From G963677915 sp963677915 (GTDB taxonomy: Bacteria > Bacillota > Clostridia > Lachnospirales > Vallitaleaceae), in assembly GCA_963677915.2 (NCBI GenBank), contig CAXXGE010000040.1:1-19075 (forward strand): a stretch of DNA of 19,075 nucleotides, written 5' to 3'. The notes beneath the pieces were generated by a model that saw only the letters and a program-made list of their open reading frames with translations, was not told the origin of the DNA and did no database searches. Made by a program: the position numbers and the translations under genes. Below, piece after piece: positions 1 through 7,431 of the stretch (positions are counted from its first letter, which is position 1; each line of letters begins with the position of its first letter).

Positions 1-774
1 ACTCAAAACCATTCTGAATAAGACTATTGATGAAAACTACTTCCTCTTCATCGCTATGGTACTTAAATCTACTATTGTATCCAACTGCACGAAGATTCCT
101 CTTTTCAGCAATTTCAATGTTTCATCCAAATTATTCATACTTCTGTCAGTATGTGCCAGTATCAGTCTGGATAAAGGGTAGTTGTGATTTTCATAAAAGT
201 CCAATAGACCATTTGCGTTACTGATATCTTCAATATGACACTGTACAGGTATTCCGGTTTTTAATGATGCGATGATAGCCGCTTTGTGCAGGATTTTATA
301 AGTATCCGTTAAGCCCTCACTATCCAACGCAACCTTTATCATACCTGCTTTTGATGAAATCCTCTCTTTTGGAGCTTCCGTATCGCAATGGATGTACATA
401 CCCTTCTCAAGTTCATCAATGAATATATTCGCCAGATTCTCCGCATCCATTTTTCTGATCCAGTGATTGTCCGGATAGAATGTCATCTTGTGGAAGCCCG
501 TCGAAGCAATAATATGTACACCGCTCGCTTCAGATACTTCTTCAAGCAGTCGCGGCATCCGACCGCAACCGACAGGCTGAGCATCGACAAGAGCACCGCC
601 GCCACAGGCTTTATAAGCCTGCAGCTCTTGGAACACTTTTAGGGAGCTTTCAATACACAAACTCGGATTAATAAGAGCAGATACCCCTTCTCTTATAAAA
701 AGGTGTTCATGGCATTGTGTTGAACCCAACTCAGATGAATCGATGTCTCCGCATACGGTTCTAACAAAATTCAT
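1..774 (-). pseudogene. Phosphotriesterase-family hydrolase (probable lactonase), frameshifted and cut by window edge
   Basis: Amidohydrolase of the phosphotriesterase (PTE) family; members use a binuclear metal centre and many are sugar-lactone or phospho-sugar-lactone hydrolases. Visible ligand motifs are HEH near the N-terminus (TQCHEHLF), the bridging-lysine segment (AGMIKVAL), QCHIED and LAHTDRS; the last aspartate lies beyond the window. The reading frame from 774 runs into a stop at 37 after LDTIVDLSTIAMKRK. Dropping back one frame near position 72 restores family-like sequence to the edge (RFKYHSDEEEVVFINSLIQ). One missing base explains this: GGT AGA has become GT AGA. It starts 6 nt after the hydrogenase gene, so it is the last visible gene of the string. 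A lactonase would fit an oxidative sugar pathway. The family call is firm; the substrate is unknown, and mutation versus sequence error is unresolved. Confidence 0.8.
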
Positions 775-780
775 TTATCG

Positions 781-3700
781 TCACCCCTTTACATTCCGTT
801 CTCTGACTAACGCTTCAGTTAGATGTTCATCGGAATCGTAATCAAATTTTCTGCCATCGATTGCTACAAATGGCTTCTCCGAGGCCGTATGCCCATACAT
901 CATCACAGGCCGCAAACTATAGAAATGTTCCAATCCTGCTTCACTGATAGTATTTGCCACCGTATCCATCAGCTTGGTCGATCCCTTTTCATTGCATTCA
1001 CTGCAAATGCATACTTCGATGGTCCTGGTTGTCCACGCCGACCGATCAGACTTTTTGCAGGCTTCTCTGTCACTGGATTTCCTGTTCTGATACGATGTGT
1101 GAAACAGCTTATGCGCCATGTCCGAATTTGCATTTCCGATAAACCCACCATAAAGAGCATTCAGGTCAGGATTGTCCTGGCTTTTTCTTACTTTGCACAC
1201 CTTGTCGATATCAACAAGCACCTGGTGCCTTTCTTTGATCTCCTCGTAAGTATCCGCAACCGGATGCCCCGCTCCGGAAACACATCCGCCGGGACAAGAC
1301 ATGACTTCGATCAGATCGAATTCCGACTTGCCACTTTCCAAAAGCTCATCAATGATCGGCTGCACATTCTTGAGTCCGTTTACGACAGCAAATCTGACAC
1401 TGCGGCCGTTCACTTCAACAGTAGCCGTCTTAAGGCCTTCCGTCCCGCGCACAACATCATACTCGATGACACCTGTGCTGTTCTCTTTTTCACAGGCCAT
1501 CCTCAGTGTAGCCTCCGCTACCCCGCCTGTCATACCGAACAGAATTCCGGCACCCGATACGTTCTTATAGGGTGAATTGAAAGTCGTGAGTGGCGTGTTG
1601 TCGATACTCAGCCCGATTGCGTCAGCCATTTCAATAAGCTCTGTCGTCGTCAATACAGCATCCACATCCGGAATGCCGTCAATGATGAATTCTTCTCTTT
1701 GCGCCTCACCTTTTTTTGCCAGACAAGGCACGACAGAGACAACGTACAGGTCCTCCTTCTTCGTACCGTCATCCATCCAACCCGGCAGATGTTCCTTCAC
1801 AAGCGCTCCCATCATTTGCTGGGGTGACTTGCAGCTTGACAGATAGGGCATGATTTCCGGATTGTTTTTCTCTACATGGTTGACCCAACCGGGACAGCAA
1901 GAAGTGAAATGCGGAAGATGTCCCTTCTCGAATCGTTTCAGGAATTCATTTGTCTCTTCTATGATTGTCAGATCGGCTGCAAACGAAAAATCATACACCT
2001 TGTCGAATCCTATCTTTTTAAGCAGTCCTGCAATGAATGGTGTTGCCTTTTCCGCCGGCAGACTGTAATGCTTTGCTATCGTGCTTCTTACAGCCGGGGC
2101 TACAAAGGCGACGGTCTGTTTATTGTTTTTACTCAACACCTTTTGTACATCGGAAGTCGAGCGCTTGAATTCCAGCGCACCGCAAGGACACGCCGCAACG
2201 CATTGCCCACAAGAAACGCAGCTCGTTTCTTCCAGACTGGCCCCGTCAACCGTTCCGACACTGAGTTTTCCCTGTTTCAGATAGAAATCCAGGCATCCAA
2301 CACCCTGTACGTCCCTGCAGATAGATATGCATTTACCGCAGGATATGCATTTGTTTGTATCCCTTTTAATCAAAGGATGGTCTTCCATGACGGGATACTG
2401 CGGTTGCTTAATGCTGAATTTGCTTCCATCCACCTCGAAACGCGTCGCCTCATTCCGCAGCGAACAGCCGCTTCGTTTACTGCATCCACATGACAGACAA
2501 CGTTCTGCCTCATCCTGTGCCTTCTCAAACGGAAGCGCGAGCTCAACTTCACCAAAGGGCTTGTCCATGTCAACGACAAAATTCTCGAATCCGATCTTAC
2601 GTTCCATTTTCGGTTCATCAAGAAACTCATATCTGGGCAAATCCTCCAGCCTTCCTCTGCTGCTTGAAAATGGCCCAGTTTTTCGTTTGATGTAGCCTTT
2701 GACAAGATAGTCGTTCATCAAGACAGCCGCCTGTCGTCCTGCTGCAATCGCTTGTATCACAGTTGCCGGTCCCGTCACACAGTCGCCACCTGAGAACACC
2801 TTCTCAACGGATGTCATCATTGTCATGCTGTCGATTTCAACGTCGCCCCACTTGTTCAGTTTCACAGGACGGTCGTTCCAGAGGAAGCTCATATCCGTCT
2901 TCTGCCCTACCGCCATGATGACATCTGTCGCATCTATGATATGCTCCGTGTCTTGCTTTTGAACGGCTCTCCTTCTTCCGGAGAGATCAGGAGCACCCAG
3001 CTCCATCTCGATACATTTGATACCGCAAACATGTCCTTTCCCATCACCTTCAATGCCTACAGGTGCTGTCAGGAACTTGATTTCTACGCCTTCCTTCATG
3101 GCAGCTTTGATTTCAACGTCTTCCGCTGGCATCTCTTCAAGACTTCTCCGATAGACAATCGTCACTTTTTCGGCACCCAATCGCAGCGCAGTCCTTGCGC
3201 AGTCGATTGCTGTATTTCCGCCTCCAATGACAATCACACGGTCGCCGACTTTGACTTCTTTTCCTTTAGCCACTCTTTCAAGAAACTCTATCCCCTTTGA
3301 AACCCCGATAAGTCCTTCACCATCAATACCCAGGGATGTCGCCTGCCATGAACCTACCGAGAGAAAGACTGCATCGAACGCTTCCTTAAGCTCTGCAAGG
3401 GACAAATCTAGTCCCATTTTCATCTTTGCTCTCAGTTTGACGCCTATGGATTCAATATCCGCTATTTCCGCATCAAGGACATCCTGCGGCAATCGATAAT
3501 CAGGAATTCCATAGCGCATCATGCCACCCATCTTCGACTGCTTGTCAAACACAGTTACATCATGACCATATAACCTGGCATAGTAGGCAGCAGACAAACC
3601 CGCCGGCCCGCCTCCCACAATTGCAACTCTTTTCCCGCTTTCAGATGCAACCACTGCATCAGCCTTTATCCCTAGCTTATAGGCTGCGTCTGCAACACTG

Positions 3701-4209
3701 CGTTTCACTCCGTTGATATTTATTGGCTCATCGACCAGGTTTCTTCTGCATTCAGCTTCGCAAGGGTGAGGACAGACCCTTCCGCAAACGGAAGGGAAGG
3801 GATTTTTCTCTTTGATTGTTTTAAGCGCCGCCTTGATATTGCCGCTTGCCGCTTGTTTTAAATACAGCTGGATATCAATGCCTGCAGGACATGTCGCCTC
3901 GCAGGGTGCTATGCAGTCTGCATTGTGGTCCTCAAGTAGCTGTTCCATTCTTATTTTCCGGTATTTATCCAGTTCGTTACTCTCAGTCGTAATCACCATG
4001 CCATCTTCAAGGACCGTGGAACACGATCTGATGATTCTGTCTGCATTTTCAAGCTTGACGACACAAAGACCACACGACTTATTCGCTGCATGGAATCTGG
4101 GATCATGGCATAGGTGCGGGATATCGAATCCTTCTCTAAGCAATGCCTCCAGCATCTTTGTCCCTTTGGGTGCCGAGTGTTCAACATTATCAACAATATA
4201 CTTTATCAC
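781..4209 (-). CDS. Large multidomain [FeFe]-hydrogenase fused to a GltD-type NAD(P)H oxidoreductase
   Basis: A 1,142-residue cytoplasmic redox fusion. In order: an N-terminal [2Fe-2S] ferredoxin domain (cysteines in HLCHD, SCGLC, RSCST); a 4Fe-4S GltD/DPD-like linker (CIAPCEATCPAG, about 100-165); an FAD Rossmann site (VAIVGGGPAG, about 190); an NAD(P)H site (VIVIGGGNTA, about 320); two 4Fe-4S ferredoxin motifs (CISCGKCISIC about 620, then CVSCGQCVAAC); and the H-cluster domain with L1 TSCCPGW (about 771), a cysteine in SSCKSP, L2 PCLAKKGE (about 826) and L3 SCPGGCVSGAGHP (about 968). All four H-cluster cysteines are present. After the small-subunit-like segment, a tail with CICSEC (about 1067) resembles a degenerate NuoE/thioredoxin-like domain. 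The GTG at 4209 is preferred because GAGAGG lies 8 nt upstream and the protein then begins like other hydrogenase ferredoxin domains; a TTG at 4230 is less likely. Likely role: H2 evolution from, or uptake to, NAD(P)H. The direction is inferred. Confidence 0.93.
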   Translation of the reverse strand: MIKYIVDNVEHSAPKGTKMLEALLREGFDIPHLCHDPRFHAANKSCGLCVVKLENADRIIRSCSTVLEDGMVITTESNELDKYRKIRMEQLLEDHNADCIAPCEATCPAGIDIQLYLKQAASGNIKAALKTIKEKNPFPSVCGRVCPHPCEAECRRNLVDEPININGVKRSVADAAYKLGIKADAVVASESGKRVAIVGGGPAGLSAAYYARLYGHDVTVFDKQSKMGGMMRYGIPDYRLPQDVLDAEIADIESIGVKLRAKMKMGLDLSLAELKEAFDAVFLSVGSWQATSLGIDGEGLIGVSKGIEFLERVAKGKEVKVGDRVIVIGGGNTAIDCARTALRLGAEKVTIVYRRSLEEMPAEDVEIKAAMKEGVEIKFLTAPVGIEGDGKGHVCGIKCIEMELGAPDLSGRRRAVQKQDTEHIIDATDVIMAVGQKTDMSFLWNDRPVKLNKWGDVEIDSMTMMTSVEKVFSGGDCVTGPATVIQAIAAGRQAAVLMNDYLVKGYIKRKTGPFSSSRGRLEDLPRYEFLDEPKMERKIGFENFVVDMDKPFGEVELALPFEKAQDEAERCLSCGCSKRSGCSLRNEATRFEVDGSKFSIKQPQYPVMEDHPLIKRDTNKCISCGKCISICRDVQGVGCLDFYLKQGKLSVGTVDGASLEETSCVSCGQCVAACPCGALEFKRSTSDVQKVLSKNNKQTVAFVAPAVRSTIAKHYSLPAEKATPFIAGLLKKIGFDKVYDFSFAADLTIIEETNEFLKRFEKGHLPHFTSCCPGWVNHVEKNNPEIMPYLSSCKSPQQMMGALVKEHLPGWMDDGTKKEDLYVVSVVPCLAKKGEAQREEFIIDGIPDVDAVLTTTELIEMADAIGLSIDNTPLTTFNSPYKNVSGAGILFGMTGGVAEATLRMACEKENSTGVIEYDVVRGTEGLKTATVEVNGRSVRFAVVNGLKNVQPIIDELLESGKSEFDLIEVMSCPGGCVSGAGHPVADTYEEIKERHQVLVDIDKVCKVRKSQDNPDLNALYGGFIGNANSDMAHKLFHTSYQNRKSSDREACKKSDRSAWTTRTIEVCICSECNEKGSTKLMDTVANTISEAGLEHFYSLRPVMMYGHTASEKPFVAIDGRKFDYDSDEHLTEALVRERNVKG

Positions 4210-4217
4210 TTTCTTTT

Positions 4218-4223
4218 CCTCTC
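4218..4223 (-). promoter_or_regulatory. Ribosome-binding site that sets the hydrogenase GTG start
   Basis: GAGAGG on the minus strand is 8 nt upstream of the GTG at 4209. The upstream TTG at 4230 has the terminator U-tract in front of it and no Shine-Dalgarno sequence, so the GTG is the better start. Confidence 0.6.
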
Positions 4224-4228
4224 TATTC

Positions 4229-4258
4229 AAACAAAAGGAGACAATATTGATTGTCTCC
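4229..4258 (-). terminator. Terminator-like hairpin inside the operon, before the hydrogenase gene
   Basis: On the minus strand, GGAGACAAT and ATTGTCTCC (4258-4250 and 4245-4237) form a perfect 9-bp stem with a CAAT loop, followed directly by TTTTGTTT. It lies 12 nt after the stop of the shikimate-dehydrogenase-like gene and 28 nt before the hydrogenase start. It is either a partial terminator (attenuator) lowering hydrogenase and lactonase expression, or an mRNA-stabilising end. No promoter fits between it and the GTG. Confidence 0.7.
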
Positions 4259-4270
4259 CTTCATACCCGA

Positions 4271-5224
4271 TTAGCCTCTCATTTCCATTGCAATGCTTTC
4301 ACAGTGCGCCAGCTTCTCTTTAGTGATATCAATATCAAAAACTTCAGCGATGACCTGTGTCCAACCATGAATGAAATATATCCAGCCATCTTCTACAGTC
4401 AAATTTTTACTTTCTTTTTGAGCATTTGCTTGATCCAGGAAGACCAAGTTCCCTCTGTAGTTCAGCTCCCATACCAAAGAATTTTCAGGAAATTTACCGT
4501 TGTTTGTAAGCGGTGAACCCGGCCTGTCTTTTCCCAAGCCCGTTGCATTGACAACGAATGAATATGGCTTCATGGAACCCATGATTGCATCATTATCCTT
4601 AGGTTCCGGCCCAAGTTTATACTCGAATACAACCTTATCGTTGATACCTTTCAACTTCTCTTGCGCTTGGTCAAGCCTTGGCTTGCTCCTGTTTGCAATG
4701 ATGATTTTAGATGGTACATTGTCGCCAAATTTCTTTTGCGTCAAGTATGAGCTGATAGCCAACGCACTGCCGCCCGCACCCATAATGAGGACCTCGCCCC
4801 CATGCTCTTTCCAGAAATTCTCCGGGATAAAAGCCTCCATGGCCAAACCGCTGGATATAGGATCTTTTGCGTGGCCACACAATTCATTTCCTCTCTTGGA
4901 TATGGAGGAGAGTTCCCTGAACCTTTTTGCGTGTGGATCCAGATAGTCGAACATATCTTCACACGCTTCATAAAGGTCAAGCTTATGGGTCGTCACAAGC
5001 GCTCCCATGGACAATGGATCATTCTTGATGAAATCGACAACAGCCCTATACTCTTCATCAGGTGCATGGATGCCGATATCTATACCTTTAATGACTGCAT
5101 CTTCCAGCCCAAGAGCTTCTTTAGCCCACCTTGGAAAAACTTTCATGATTGATGATTTAGTCGTTGTAACACCTATAAAATAAAAGGTTGGTTGCGTTGC
5201 CGCACTTGGTAATACTACACTCAT
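4271..5224 (-). CDS. Shikimate-dehydrogenase-like NAD(P) oxidoreductase
   Basis: 317 residues, divergent member of the shikimate/quinate dehydrogenase fold. The substrate-domain lysine is seen in LVTTHKLD (about K81, the equivalent of NVTxPxK) and the partner aspartate in GHAKDPISSG (about D121). The Rossmann glycine motif is MGAGGSA (about 148-153), and NRSKPR (about 178) is a basic patch typical of NADP binding. VVNATGLG follows in the C-terminal half. It starts at ATG 5224 with AAGGAGG 6 nt upstream and lies 20 nt after the aldolase gene. The operon holds no other aromatic-pathway gene, so it more likely oxidises or reduces a polyhydroxy acid of the catabolic pathway than makes shikimate. 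That role is inference; the fold assignment is fairly firm. Confidence 0.8.
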   Translation of the reverse strand: MSVVLPSAATQPTFYFIGVTTTKSSIMKVFPRWAKEALGLEDAVIKGIDIGIHAPDEEYRAVVDFIKNDPLSMGALVTTHKLDLYEACEDMFDYLDPHAKRFRELSSISKRGNELCGHAKDPISSGLAMEAFIPENFWKEHGGEVLIMGAGGSALAISSYLTQKKFGDNVPSKIIIANRSKPRLDQAQEKLKGINDKVVFEYKLGPEPKDNDAIMGSMKPYSFVVNATGLGKDRPGSPLTNNGKFPENSLVWELNYRGNLVFLDQANAQKESKNLTVEDGWIYFIHGWTQVIAEVFDIDITKEKLAHCESIAMEMRG

Positions 5225-5244
5225 GTTATGCCTCCTTGATTAAC

Positions 5245-5889
5245 TCATTGACCCCTTGCCGCTTTTATTCTTTGAATAAACAGCTTTGCTGTACTGATGA
5301 TTTCTTCATAGTTGCCTGTCTTGGCACCCTTTGTAAGACTGCTTCCAGCGCCGCATGCTACTACACCTGCTTTGACCCACTCTGCAACGTTGTCGACATC
5401 CACACCGCCTGTAGGCATCATTTTCACTTGTGGCATAGGACCTTTTACCGCCTTTATAAAGCCAATACCCAGCATGTCACCGGGGAATGCTTTAATCACG
5501 TCGACACCACCTTCCATGGCCTCGACAATTTCTTTAAGTGTCATACAGCCTGCCATATAGGGAACCCTGTATCGGTTGCACAGCTTGGCTGTCTCAGGAT
5601 TGTAGCTGGAACTTACTATGTATTGTGCGCCGCTCAGAATTGCAATCCTTGCCGTTTCCGGATCCAGGACTGTCCCCGCGCCAAGTATGATTTCTTCCTC
5701 ATTATACGTCCCTGCAAGCTCTTCGATAATCTTCGCGGCTCCTGGAACCGTAAATGTAATTTCGATTGCTGCCACACCGCCATCAATACATGCTTTTGTT
5801 ATCTTCTTTGCTTCATCAGAAGATTCGGCACGGACGACCGCCACCAAGCCGACTTCGGATATGCGTTGGATTACTCTTTCCTTATCCAT
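5245..5889 (-). CDS. KDPG/KHG-type class I aldolase
   Basis: 214 residues, the usual length for 2-keto-3-deoxy-6-phosphogluconate / 4-hydroxy-2-oxoglutarate aldolases. These cleave 2-keto-3-deoxy (phospho)sugar acids to pyruvate and an aldehyde through a lysine Schiff base. Signatures in order: LVAVVRAES with the substrate-site arginine, AIEITFTVPGA with the catalytic-site glutamate, GAGTVLDPE, VDVIKAFPGD with the Schiff-base lysine, and MMPTGGV for phosphate binding. The usual proline of the ISP/VSP motif is serine here (IVSSSYNP), and the LR of the EVTLRT motif is absent, so the substrate may not be KDPG. The ATG at 5889 is chosen over 5916 because AAAGGAG (5904-5898) lies 8 nt upstream of it. 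It overlaps the end of the upstream dehydrogenase gene by 8 nt, indicating translational coupling. Confidence 0.9.
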   Translation of the reverse strand: MDKERVIQRISEVGLVAVVRAESSDEAKKITKACIDGGVAAIEITFTVPGAAKIIEELAGTYNEEEIILGAGTVLDPETARIAILSGAQYIVSSSYNPETAKLCNRYRVPYMAGCMTLKEIVEAMEGGVDVIKAFPGDMLGIGFIKAVKGPMPQVKMMPTGGVDVDNVAEWVKAGVVACGAGSSLTKGAKTGNYEEIISTAKLFIQRIKAARGQ

Positions 5890-6829
5890 TAACCAAGCTC
5901 CTTTCAGACAATCCATTAATCAGATTCTCGACTGCCATTGAACTCATATTGTCTATAGCTTCAAGAGTAGATGCAGCACAGTGCGCTCCAACTACCAGAT
6001 TGTCAAGTTCCAGCATTTCAGGAATTGCAGGCGGTTCAGTTTCAAATACGTCAATGCCTGCACCTGCAATCTGTCCGGATTTCAATGCAGTATAGAGTGC
6101 CTGTTCATTCACAACACCGCCTCGAGCCGTGTTGACGAAAATAGCAGTTTGCTTCATTTTCGCAAAGGCCGCTTCATTAATTAAGTCCTTTGTATCCATT
6201 GTGAGCGGCAGATGCAGCGATATAAAATCCGACGCTCTATAAAGCGTATCGAGGTCCACAAGTTTAACCCCCATCTCTACTGCTGCATCGGCATCCGCGT
6301 ATGGATCAAAAGCAATGACATGCATTTCAAATCCCGAGGCCCTTTTCGCTACAGTTCTGCCAATTGCACCAAACCCTATCAGGCCCAATGTCTTTTTGTT
6401 AATTTCAGTTGTTTTGATTTTCTGCCAATTGCCTGTATGGCACTGTTTGTCGATATAGGTAATCTTTCTAGCAAGATCAAGCATCAACCCGAAAGCATAT
6501 TCCGCCACCGCATCTGTATTGGCTCCAACAGTTCTGAACACACGGATTTCCCTCTCACGAGCGTAGTCCAGGTCGATATTATCTGTTCCAACACCGTATC
6601 TCGATATGACTTTCAGTTTCTTTGCACGTTCCATAACAGACTTTGAAAAGGGTTCCACGCCAAGGATGATGCCATCCACATCTTCAACCAGTTTTCCAAT
6701 CTCCTCTTCCGTCATGATTCTTCCATATGGATTGTCAATCAGTTCATATCCCTTGTCAATCAAGGTGTTTCTCGGTTCATCGCTATTTTGCGAGAAAGAA
6801 CGAGGTGTTATAAGTATCTTGAAACTCAT
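5882..6829 (-). CDS. D-isomer-specific 2-hydroxyacid dehydrogenase (phosphoglycerate-dehydrogenase-like)
   Basis: 315 residues, matching the short type without ACT or other regulatory domain. The NAD-binding motif is GLIGFGAIGR (about 150-158). The catalytic triad is visible: Arg in NTARGGVVN (about 236), Glu in FETEPP (about 265) and His in VGAHCAAST (about 283). RYGVGTDNID at the substrate-domain hinge is typical of the family. It interconverts a 2-hydroxy acid and a 2-keto acid with NAD(H). In this operon a sugar-acid or hydroxyacid substrate is more likely than serine biosynthesis. The ATG at 6829 has AGGGGG about 11 nt upstream. An in-frame ATG at 6856 would overlap the isomerase gene and has no better site, so the shorter form is preferred. 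Confidence 0.88.
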   Translation of the reverse strand: MSFKILITPRSFSQNSDEPRNTLIDKGYELIDNPYGRIMTEEEIGKLVEDVDGIILGVEPFSKSVMERAKKLKVISRYGVGTDNIDLDYAREREIRVFRTVGANTDAVAEYAFGLMLDLARKITYIDKQCHTGNWQKIKTTEINKKTLGLIGFGAIGRTVAKRASGFEMHVIAFDPYADADAAVEMGVKLVDLDTLYRASDFISLHLPLTMDTKDLINEAAFAKMKQTAIFVNTARGGVVNEQALYTALKSGQIAGAGIDVFETEPPAIPEMLELDNLVVGAHCAASTLEAIDNMSSMAVENLINGLSERSLVNG

Positions 6830-6843
6830 TTTATTATCGCCCC

Positions 6844-7410
6844 CTAGGCTTTCCACTTAGGATTGTCAACAATTACCGGCTCGCCATCCTTCTCAACGAT
6901 CAGTTTTCTATAGCCTTTTGTTTCAATCGTGCCATAGTCGTGTCCAGCGTCAGCCCTGAAGCAAAAGAAAGTAATCAGCGGCACTTTACCTGTGTTGATG
7001 CTTCTATGAGCCCATCTTGCAGGCACATATACCGCTTTACCAGCACTCATCTTCTCTGCCTGCCAGTCCCCTTCTGGTGTTTCCATCAGCATATATCCTT
7101 CACCACTGATGCAATAATAGACCTCTGCCGTCTCAAGTATCGTATGGAAATGACCTTTGGTCATGAAATACTCATTACCTACTTTTCCTGGGTAGGTAAT
7201 ACTCGTGCCATACAATAAATCTTCTTTTACTTCTTCGAATCCCATTTCAGTGAAATCATATACTTTTACATCACCTTCACTGAGAAGTTTTTCATAAGCC
7301 GCATCATCAGAAAACATGCCTTTCATGTTTGAAAGATAACGGGATGTGACTTTTTCATTAGTTGCACCTGTCTGTAAATCGAAATCGGATGTAAACGGTT
7401 TTTTAATCAT
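6844..7410 (-). CDS. Cupin-type glucose-6-phosphate isomerase
   Basis: 188-residue cupin protein of the archaeal-type phosphoglucose isomerase family, which interconverts glucose 6-phosphate and fructose 6-phosphate with a bound divalent metal. Metal ligands are visible as GHFH (H87, H89), AEVYYCISG (E96) and ARWAHRSIN (H135). This spacing and overall length agree with the characterised archaeal enzymes. YGTSITYPGKVGNEYFMTKGH is the conserved phosphate and metal region. Two ATGs are in tandem at 7413 and 7410; the AGGAGG is only 2 nt from the first and 5 nt from the second, so 7410 is preferred. It lies 21 nt after the GatD-like gene. Next to polyol dehydrogenases it may isomerise a non-glucose aldose/ketose phosphate, but that is inference. 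Confidence 0.88.
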   Translation of the reverse strand: MIKKPFTSDFDLQTGATNEKVTSRYLSNMKGMFSDDAAYEKLLSEGDVKVYDFTEMGFEEVKEDLLYGTSITYPGKVGNEYFMTKGHFHTILETAEVYYCISGEGYMLMETPEGDWQAEKMSAGKAVYVPARWAHRSINTGKVPLITFFCFRADAGHDYGTIETKGYRKLIVEKDGEPVIVDNPKWKA

Positions 7411-7431
7411 CATTGCCTCCTGATTTGTCTA

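Noticed and set aside
823..1575. A 250-codon open frame on the plus strand opposite the hydrogenase gene
   Set aside because: It lies wholly antisense to motif-rich hydrogenase coding sequence and its translation shows no domain; it is a by-product of codon use in a G+C-richer gene.
1876..4516. Other long plus-strand frames (1876-2493, 3812-4516)
   Set aside because: Antisense to conserved ferredoxin, GltD or shikimate-dehydrogenase-like sequence, with no ribosome-binding site or recognisable family.
4271..5224. Shikimate biosynthesis gene (aroE) proper
   Set aside because: No other aromatic-pathway gene is near, the sequence is divergent, and all neighbours are sugar-catabolic; I keep only the fold-level name.
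5882..6829. Serine-biosynthesis phosphoglycerate dehydrogenase (serA)
   Set aside because: Short form without an ACT domain and no serine gene nearby; family members with many different 2-hydroxyacid substrates look alike.
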